Positions 31,679 to 40,300 of a DNA stretch of 42,261 nt are shown piece by piece. Source of the DNA: UBA2428 sp002343545 (lineage in GTDB: Bacteria > Bdellovibrionota > UBA2428); NCBI GenBank assembly GCA_937952285.1, contig CALFZE010000060.1:1-42261 (forward strand), given 5' to 3'. The number at the start of each line of letters is the position of its first letter. The stretch's first letter is position 1. The notes below the pieces were generated by a model that did not search any database, had not been told where the DNA came from, and saw nothing but the letters and a program-made list of their open reading frames with translations. The translations under genes and the position numbers were made by a program.

Positions 31679-34006
31679 TCAGTTGACCGAGCCTTCGTTC
31701 GGGATGATCCGGCGGTAGAGACCCGTCGGGTCGCGGGATTCGCGCGAGCGGCTCAGGAAGCCGTCGATCGACTCCCGGTAGCTGATCGTGCTCTGGCCGC
31801 GGAGCTGGCGCGAGAGCTCGTAGTCCCGGCCCGTCACGATGGCCCGGACGTTCACGGGGTCCTTGTAGGAAGCCTTCTTCGACGCCGGGACCATGTACGC
31901 GATGTAGAGGAAGATCGGCAGCGCCGTGCGACGGAAGAGGTTCTGGCAAGGCATCAAGCCCAAGCCAGGGCCCACCGCGAAGGCCCGCAGATCCTTCTTA
32001 CCTTGCGCCGGAGTCCCGAAGGCGAGCAGCGCCGAGAGGCGCTTGGCCATGTTGCCCTTGCAAAGCGCCGAGTCCCACGGGTAGTTCGCGAACTTCGCCA
32101 GCCACGCCGTCGAGTTCGAGTAGTACCAATCGACGTAGGTCTCCATGCGCTCCTGGAGGTACTTCACGTAGGTGTCGTAATCGACTTCCTGCCCCGCCGC
32201 CGTGGCGGCGCGCTCGTACTCCTGCAGGAAAGCCTCGCGGATGCGATGGAAGTGCTCGGGCTGGATCCGCATGTCGAGCCGGAACTGGGCCTTCGCGATG
32301 CCGCGGGAGTGCAGATCGCCGTAGGCTTCGTTCAGGAACGCGCGAAGGTCCTTGATGAGCCCGTTCGTCGCGGCTTCGGCTTCGGGAATGCGCTCGGAGC
32401 TCAGACGACGGCTCATTTGGCCCGTGATCTCTTCGACGTCTTGCGCGCTCAAGCGCGAGTCGTCGTGCGAGTAGCGCATGCCGACTTCGATGAAGGGACT
32501 TACGGGTTCGCCGTCTTCGTTCGTGTGGCGAAGGGCGTAGGCGTCGGCGAGCGCGAACTCCTTGCGCCAACCCAGGAAGCCTTCGACGCCGACCCGATCG
32601 GTCATCGCGCCGACGGCGTAGGTGGAAGACGAGCCCTTCGGCCCGGCGCCGCCCTTCGTGAGCTCCGAAGCCTGGTCGAGGTCGGAGAGGTCGCGCGCGG
32701 TGAGCACGGTCATCGTCTCTTCGGCGCGAACGTCGGCCCGGAAGACGGCCAGGTTCAGGCGGAAGCCGTTCGATTGGCTCGTCGTGTGCGAGAAACCGTC
32801 GAAGTTGCGGACGACCCGGCGACCCGAGCCCTTGGACGCATCCGCGTCGGCGAGCTCGCGCGTGCCCTCGAGGCCGGCGCGGAAGAGGTTATGCATGCGC
32901 TTGGCGTCCTGGAGTTTCGTCGACTTCGCGTTGAAGAAGATCCGCCCGTCGGGCAGGTAGCCGCCGCCGCGCATGGCCGCGCTGAAGGCGTCCTTCGCCG
33001 CCTGGTTGCGCGAGTCGTAGGTGTAGTCCGCGAGCGAGAAGATGCTCTGACGGCCCTCGAAGATGTCGAGGCGCAGGATATCGCCGCCGATGACCTTACG
33101 GATGAGGTTCTTGGCGCCCTTCTGCAGGTAGTCCTCGGCCAGGCGGAACTCGTTCCCGACGACGAGACCCACGCGCACGCCCGAATCTTTCGTCGAGATG
33201 ATCTGCAGGCGCAGCATGTCCGGGGCTTCGAGCGGACGGTAGAGGATGACCTCGTAGCCGGCCTGGATGAAGACGTTCGCGTTGACCTGCACCGCCGAGT
33301 CGTAGGTGAAGTGCCGCGCGAGTTGATCGACGAGCTGCTCGGATTCGCCGCGGCCCAGCGAGAAACGGAGCTGCGCGGGGATCCGCACGGCCGTGCCGGG
33401 ATCGAGCCTGAGCATGGAATCCGCGTCGGTCGGGATCTTCCACGGCATGACCGGGAGCCGGATGCCGGTCTTCTTGTCGAGCAAGGCTTCCTTCTGCGTG
33501 CGGTAGACGCGGAAGAAGTCGACCGTGCGGTCGAAGTCGAAGCTCAGGCCGACGGGCAAGGTCGCGTCGATCGCGCGCGCGACGTAAGCCGAGAGCGTCG
33601 CCCCCGCGTTCACGGAGTAGCTGTCGCGGCGAATGTAGAAGCCGCGACCGGGGACGTCCTGCAAACCGATGAGCCCGCGCGCGCGAAGGCCGGCGCGCTG
33701 CTCGTCGAAATCGAAGTCTTCGCTCGTGCCGACGCGGTAATCCGCCGACTGGATCTCTTCGACGAGCGCGCGCCATGCCTTGCCGCCGACTTCGACGGCG
33801 TCGAAGGATTTGACCTTCTTCACGCCCTCGTTCCAAGCCTTCTCGACTTGTTCGGCGCTCTCTTCGAGTTTCTTTCCGTCGTCCACGTAGCCGACGAGGC
33901 GTCCCTTGGTGGGCGTCGGAGGCGTCGTCGCCTCACTGAAAGACATCGAAAAGGCGGCGGCGAGCCCGACCCCCCATATGACAGAACGCGGCAAGTGTAA
34001 GAACAT
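31679..34006 (-). CDS. Large exported protein of unknown function
   Basis: A 775-residue protein with a signal peptide (FLHLPRSVIWGVGLAAAFSM, cleavage near SEA). A GAGGGG-type ribosome site lies nine bases before ATG 34006. The mature part shows alternating amphipathic beta-like strands (GYEVILYRPLEAPDMLRLQIIS, GFRLNLAVFRADVRAEETMTVL), suggesting a beta-rich envelope protein, then helical segments (about 520-650) and two Cys (CKGNM, MPCQN) near the C terminus. I recognise no domain. It is divergent from the giant lipoprotein gene across a 300-base gap. An outer-membrane or periplasmic assembly role is possible but unsupported. Confidence 0.85.
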   Translation of the reverse strand: MFLHLPRSVIWGVGLAAAFSMSFSEATTPPTPTKGRLVGYVDDGKKLEESAEQVEKAWNEGVKKVKSFDAVEVGGKAWRALVEEIQSADYRVGTSEDFDFDEQRAGLRARGLIGLQDVPGRGFYIRRDSYSVNAGATLSAYVARAIDATLPVGLSFDFDRTVDFFRVYRTQKEALLDKKTGIRLPVMPWKIPTDADSMLRLDPGTAVRIPAQLRFSLGRGESEQLVDQLARHFTYDSAVQVNANVFIQAGYEVILYRPLEAPDMLRLQIISTKDSGVRVGLVVGNEFRLAEDYLQKGAKNLIRKVIGGDILRLDIFEGRQSIFSLADYTYDSRNQAAKDAFSAAMRGGGYLPDGRIFFNAKSTKLQDAKRMHNLFRAGLEGTRELADADASKGSGRRVVRNFDGFSHTTSQSNGFRLNLAVFRADVRAEETMTVLTARDLSDLDQASELTKGGAGPKGSSSTYAVGAMTDRVGVEGFLGWRKEFALADAYALRHTNEDGEPVSPFIEVGMRYSHDDSRLSAQDVEEITGQMSRRLSSERIPEAEAATNGLIKDLRAFLNEAYGDLHSRGIAKAQFRLDMRIQPEHFHRIREAFLQEYERAATAAGQEVDYDTYVKYLQERMETYVDWYYSNSTAWLAKFANYPWDSALCKGNMAKRLSALLAFGTPAQGKKDLRAFAVGPGLGLMPCQNLFRRTALPIFLYIAYMVPASKKASYKDPVNVRAIVTGRDYELSRQLRGQSTISYRESIDGFLSRSRESRDPTGLYRRIIPNEGSVN

Positions 34007-34159
34007 TCGATGATTCCCCTCTTTGGAACATTGTCGATGAGGGTAACCCGCGAAAGAAGACTCGTTCTTTTGACGCCTTGTTCCGCTCCGAGCGTTCCAT
34101 TTTACGTGAGCCCCCCAAGGGGGACTTGGTCTCTAAGCCTCAGAATCCTTAGCGGAAAA

Positions 34160-34181
34160 GCCAAATTTGCGTAAATTTGGC
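34160..34181. promoter_or_regulatory. Inverted repeat GCCAAATTT-GCGT-AAATTTGGC
   Basis: Two perfect 9-bp arms around a 4-base spacer in an otherwise unstructured divergent promoter region. No T-run follows on the plus strand, so an operator for a dimeric regulator is likelier than a terminator. It lies about 125 bases upstream of the giant lipoprotein start and 150 bases from the divergent gene. Confidence 0.55.
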
Positions 34182-34209
34182 GGTCCCGGCCGACGCCCCG
34201 AGCCGCGCT

Positions 34210-34238
34210 TTGAATTTTTTCCTCTTATCATTTCGAAT
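34210..34238 (+). promoter_or_regulatory. Possible sigma-70-type promoter of the giant lipoprotein gene
   Basis: TTGAAT at 34210-34215 and TCGAAT at 34233-34238 are spaced by 17 bases, in the only AT-rich part of the gap. Transcription would begin near 34245. The match is weak in the -10 box. Confidence 0.3.
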
Positions 34239-34305
34239 GCTTACCCTAAACTTTCGCTGCGCCCCGGCCGAAATCCCTACCATAGGGTTACGGGGGCAAA
34301 ATTTC

Positions 34306-37300
34306 TTGAAACGGCGACTCACACCGAAGGCACGCGCATGGAAGGGCTGGTTCCCGCTCGCCCGCGCGTGGCTGCTGGGCGCCGGGGTCGCGGGTTGCAG
34401 TCTTCTTCCCTTCAACTTGCCCAAAGTTCCGGGCGTCAGCGATCCTAACGCGGGCTCCAATCCCAAGGCCTTGCGCGAGATCAACGACGAGCTGGAACTG
34501 CGTCTGGCTTCGCCGAACAAGAGCCCTTCCAACGAGCGACGCCCGACCATCGAGGTTCTCGCGAAAGGCTTCGTCAACGGCATCGAAGTGCAGATCTTCG
34601 CCGACGAGCTCTGCGCGACGGCGCCGCTCGGCACCCATCGCGTCGAAAACGGGGTCGAGGCCGGTGCCACCGACGCGCCGAACGAGAGCGTCGTGCCCTA
34701 CCCCGTCGCGCTCGACGAACTGAACGAAGGTCGCTACCGCGTTTACGCGCGCGCCCAGTTCCGCAACCCGACGGGCTTCGTCGTGAAGTCGGCGTGTTCG
34801 GTGAAGTTCGTCGACTACGTCGTCGACACGACGCCGCCCGCGGCGGCCACCACGAACGTCTGGCGGGAAGGCTCGCACTCGAACCAGAGCACGCTCGGCG
34901 CGGAGTGGGTTCCCTCCGCCGACGCGGACGTCGAATCGCAGTCTTTGCTCGTGTATCCCGACGCGACTTGCGCGGCCTCGACGCCCGTCCCGACTTCCGT
35001 CGCCTCCAAAACGGCCGGCGACCAAGACATCTCCGTGGGCGCCGACGGCGCGTACAGCTTTCGCGTCCGCACCCTCGACGAAGCCGGCAACGAAAGCCTT
35101 TCGGCCTGCTCGGCCTCGATCCTCGTGGACTTCCAGCCGCCGACGCCCGCGACGCCCCTCGCTTGGGAGGAATCGGATCCGCACGCGGGCACCACGATCA
35201 CCGCCAGCTGGACTCCCTCCACGTCGAGCGATTTGGCCGCGCAGTCGGCGCAGTTCTACTCGGGCGCCGGCTGCAACGCGGTCTTCGGCGCGCCGGTGGG
35301 ACTCGCATCCGCGAGCACGAACAGCCACGCCATCTCCGGCGTGAACGGACAATCCTACTCTTACCGGATCGTCTCGATGGACGCTTCGGGGAACGCCTCG
35401 ACCTCGAGCTGCTCGCCGGCCATCCGCGTCGACACGAGCGCCCCGAACGCGGCCACGACGCTCGCCTGGAACGGCGACGCGAGCCCCAAAAACTCGACCT
35501 CGCTCACCGCCTCGTGGACAAAGTCGAACTCGAGCGACCTCGCCTCACAGTCCATCCAGTTCTACGCGGGCGCGACGTGCGCGACCGCGAGCGGCACCGC
35601 GATCGCGCTCACGCACACCGCGACGACCCGCGCCTTTACCGGCACGAACGGTTCCACCTACAGCTTCCGCGTGACCTCGACCGACTTTGCCGGCAACGGC
35701 ACGGTTTCGGCGTGTTCGTCGGCCATGACCATCGATACGACGGGCCCGAACGCCGCCACGGCGCTCGCTTGGAACGGCGACGCGAGCCCCAAAAAATCGA
35801 CTTCGCTCACCGCCTCGTGGACGAAGTCGAACTCGAGCGATCTCGCCTCGCAGAACTTCCAGCTCTATGCGAACGCGAGCTGCACGACGAGCGTCGGCTC
35901 CCCGACGGCTCTGGCCGCGAGCGCCGAAACCCACTCCCTGACGGGCACGAACGGCGGCCTCTACTACTACGCGATCCACTCGATCGATGCCGCCGGCAAC
36001 TCGACGGCCTCGGGCTGCTCGCCCCTCATGGCCGTCGATACGACGGCCCCTAACGCGGCCCACACGCTCGCCTGGAACGGCGACGCGAGCCCCAAAAACT
36101 CGACGTCGCTCACCGCCTCGTGGACGAAGTCGAACTCGAGCGACCTCGCCTCGCAGTCCATCCAGTTCTACGCCGACGCGACCTGCTCGACGGCGAGCGG
36201 CGCCGCCGTGGCGCTCGCGAGCTCGGCGACGACCCGCGTCTTCACGGGCACGGACGGCACGACCTACACCTATAAAGTGACGTCGCTCGACGACGCCGGC
36301 AACTCCACGGAGTCGGCTTGTTCTCCTTCGATGCGCGTCGACACGACGGCCCCGAACGCCGCCACGACGATCGGCTGGGTCGAAGCCAGCCCCACCGGCG
36401 ACCTCAACGTGACGGCAAGTTGGACGCCCTCGACCTCCGGCGATCTGGCCTCGCAATCCATCCAGTTCTACGCCGACGCGACCTGCTCGACCGCGAGCGG
36501 CGGCGCCCTCTCCCGCTCGGCCGCGGCGTCGAGCGAAGCCCTCGCCGGAACGGCGGGCACGATCTTCAGCTACCGCGTGACGTCGATCGACACCGCGGGC
36601 AACTCTTCGGCCTCGGCGTGTTCTTCGCCGATGGAGTTCGACTCCGGTCCGCCCGTGAACGCGACGACGCTCGCTTGGGGCGAGACGAGCCCTCACGACG
36701 CCACGAACGTCACGGCGACTTGGACGCCTTCGGCTTCGAGCGACCTCGCGTCGCAATCCATCCAGTTCTACGCCGACGCGACCTGCTCGGCCGCGAGCGG
36801 CGCCGCCATCGCCTTGTCGGACTCCGCCGCGACCCAAAGCTTTAGCGGCGCGGACGGCGGCGTCTACGCCTACACGATCACCTCGATCGACACGGCCAAT
36901 AATACGAGCACCTCGAGCTGCTCGGCCTCGATGCGGATCGATACGACGCCCCCGCTCGCCGCGACCGCGATCGCCTGGAGCGAGACGAGCCCCCACAACG
37001 CGACCGGCGTGACGGCAAGCTGGACGCTTTCGGCGTCCGGCGACCTGGCTTCGCAGTCCATCCAGTTCTACGCCGACGCGAGCTGCTCCGCGACGAGCGG
37101 TTCCGCGATCTCGCTCACGAACGCCGTCGCCACGCGCGCCTTCACGGGCGTGAACGGCTCGACCTACACCTATAAAGTGACGTCGATCGACGCCGCGGGC
37201 AACTCGACCGCATCGCCTTGCTCGAGCTCGATGCTCATCGACACCTCGGCTCCCCTGGCCGCGACGAGCCTCGCCTGGAGCGAAACGAGCCCCCACGACG

Positions 37301-40300
37301 CGACGAACGTGACGGCGAGTTGGACGCCCTCGCTTTCGACCGACCTCGCTTCGCAGTCCATCCAGTTCTACGCCGACGCGAGCTGCTCCGCGACGAGCGG
37401 TTCCGCGATCTCGCTCTCGGGCGTCGCCGCCACGCGCGCCTTCACGGGCGTGAACGGCTCGACCTACACCTATAAAGTCACGTCGACCGACGCCGCGGGC
37501 AACTCGACCGCGTCGCCTTGCTCGGCTCCCATGCTCATCGACACCTCGGCTCCCTTGGCCGCGACCGGCCTCGCGTGGAGCGAAACGAGTCCCCACGACG
37601 CGACCGGCGTTACGGCGGCTTGGACGCCTTCGAGTTCCCTCGATCTCGCCTCGCAGTCCATCCAGTTCTACGCCGACGCGAGCTGCTCCGCGACGAGCGG
37701 TTCCGCGATCTCGCTCGCAAGTTCGGCCACGACCCGCGCCTTCACTGGGGCGGACGGCGGCGCCTACACGTACAAAGTCACCTCGATCGACGCCGCGGGC
37801 AACTCGACCGAGTCGAGCTGTTCGAGCGCGATGCGTATCGATACGACGGCCCCCAACGCCGCCACCGTTATCGCCTGGAGCGAGACGAGCCCCCACGACG
37901 CGACGAGCGTCACGGCGACTTGGACGCCTTCGAGCTCCCTCGACCTCGCCTCGCAATCCATCCAGTTCTACGCCGACGGCACGTGCGGCACGACTTCGGG
38001 GCTTCCGCTTCCGCTGACTTCGGCGCTTTCCTCGCAGAGTTTCACCGGCACGGACGGCGGCACTTACTCCTTCCGCGTGACCTCGATCGATACGGCCGAC
38101 AACTCGACCGCGTCGAGCTGCTCGGGCGCCATGCTGATCGACACCTCGGCGCCCCTCGCCGCGACGAGCCTCGCCTGGACCGAAACGAGCCCCTTCTCGG
38201 GAACGACGGTCCACGCGGCGTGGACGAAGTCGAGCTCGGGGGACCTGAGCGCACAAGCCATCCAGTTCTATTCGGACGCGAGCTGCACCGCAACGACGGG
38301 CGCCGCGATCGCCCTGGGCGCGAGCGACCAGAGCTACGCCTTCACGGGAAGCTCGGGTTCGACCTATACCTATAAGGTGGCGTCGAAGGACGCGGCCGGC
38401 CACTCGACCGACTCGGGCTGCTCGAGCGCGATGCACCTCGATACGGACGGTCCCGACGCCGCCCTCTCGCTCGGATGGACTCAGGCGAGCCCCCACAATT
38501 CCACGAGCGTGACCGCGAGCTGGACGCGCTCGACCGCGAGCGACCTCGCTTCGCAGTCCATCCAGTTCTACGCCGACGCGAGCTGCTCGGCCACGAGCGG
38601 CTCGGCGATCTCGCTCGCGAGTTCGGCCAACACCCGCGCCTTCACGGGTTCGAACGGATCGACCTCTACGTATAAAGTCACGTCCACCGACACCGCGGGC
38701 AACTCGACCGTATCGAGCTGCTCGAGCTCGATGCTCATCGACACGACGGCGCCGAACGCCGCGACGGTCCTCGCCTGGAACGGGGACACGAGCCCCAAGA
38801 ACTCGACCTCGCTCACGGCCTCCTGGACGAAGTCGAGCTCGGGGGACCTCTCCGCGCAACGCATCCAGTTCTACTCGGACGCGAGCTGCTCGACCTCGAG
38901 CGGCGCCGCGATCGACCTCGACGCGAACGCGACGACGCGCGCTTTCACGGGCGCCGACGGCGGCACCTACGCTTTCCGCGTGACGTCGTTCGACGCCGCG
39001 ACGAACAGCAGCGTGTCGGCCTGCTCGAGCGCGATGCGCGTCGACACCTCGCCGCCGCCCACCCCCGTTCTCGCGATGGCGAGCGGTTACGACAATCCGA
39101 GCTCGCAGACCACGCCGTCCTTCGCCGTGACGCTGACGGGATCGGTCAACTTCACGGACGGCGACGTCGTGACGCTGCACGAAGCGGGCGACGCGACCTG
39201 CAGCGGCAGCCAACGCGCGACGGCTTCGATCAGCGGCGGCGCGACGGCATCCTCGACGCTCACCACGAACTCGGCCCTCTCGACCCACGCCGTCTATAAC
39301 TACCGCGCGAAGGTGACCGACGCGGCCGGCAACTCGAGCTGCAGCTCGGCGCTGGCCTACACCTTCCGCCCGCTCGCGCCCACGACGCTCGCCCGCCATT
39401 CCCCGACGACCCTCTACGGAAATAACCCGAAGCCGACGATCCGGGTCAGCGGCGGCGGCACTTTGAACGGCCGTCTCGTTCGTCTGTACGGAGACGATGC
39501 GTGCTCGCAGCAGATCGCGGAAGGCACGGCCGGCGCGGGCGACTCGGCCGACCTGACGCCCCCGACGAACCTCGCCCCGGGCCCCTACACCTTCTACGCC
39601 TCCGTCCGCTCGGGATCGATCTGGTCGGCGTGCTCGACCGGCACGGTCGCGTACATCCTCGACACGACCCCGCCCGCGACGCCCCTCATCACCCTATCCT
39701 CCCCGGCGAGCTCGCCGAATACCGTCGCGAAGCCGGCCTTCCGCGTCGCGCTCGACGGCGGCGGCAGCTTCGAGAGCGCCGACCGCATCACGCTTCACCG
39801 CGTGGACGGCTGCGGAGATACCGCGGTGGGCGTGACCGAAGCGACCACGGGTTATTCCGCGACCCACGCGATCTTCACGCTCGCGTCGAACCTGAGCGAA
39901 GGCCGTCACGACTTCTGGGCCAAGGTCCAGGACGAAGCCGGCAACTTCGCTTGCTCCGTTCCGCTCCCGGGCGGCGACAACCATTTGGGGTCGGTCAAGC
40001 TCCTCCTCGCCCTCGACGGGGCGGACGGCTCGACGACCTTCACCGACGCCGTCGGCGGCAAGTCCCCGACGGCCAACGGCGACGCGCGGATCCGGACCGC
40101 GCAGAGCCGCTTCGGCGGCGCGAGCGCCTACTTCGACGGTGACGGCGATTTCGTCGAGATCCCCCACTCAGCCGATTTCGATTTGAGCTCCACCTTCACG
40201 GTGGAAACCTGGATTCGACCCGAAACGGGCGCAACTGATCGCTACGTCGCCGGCAACCGAACGGCGGGATACAACTGGGTCGGCTGGGCGATGTGGCTCA

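Larger units (their letters stand above)
34007..34305. other. Divergent intergenic region with regulatory-looking signals
   Basis: A 299-base gap between divergent genes. It contains a strong inverted repeat (34160-34181), a C-run/G-run hairpin near 34112-34124, and an AT-rich stretch at 34209-34245 with a possible promoter for the giant gene. I see no convincing ORF. Confidence 0.6.

Noticed and set aside
32003..34000. 665-codon plus-strand frame opposite the 775-residue exported protein
   Set aside because: The minus strand has a signal peptide and ribosome site; the plus frame is a shadow.
34338..34448. ATG at 34338 as a start of a short plus-strand gene
   Set aside because: It is in another frame from the giant gene and ends after ~36 codons; the long frame from TTG 34306 carries the lipobox.
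34840..39060. Regular spacing suggesting a CRISPR array
   Set aside because: The period is 300 bp, the repeats are coding and in frame, and there are no short repeats with unique spacers.
35545..39399. Long open frame (~1,284 codons) on the minus strand opposite the repeats
   Set aside because: It is a mirror of the repetitive high-GC coding frame; the Arg/Gly/Val-rich product has no recognisable domain, while the plus strand shows a lipobox and clear Ig units.
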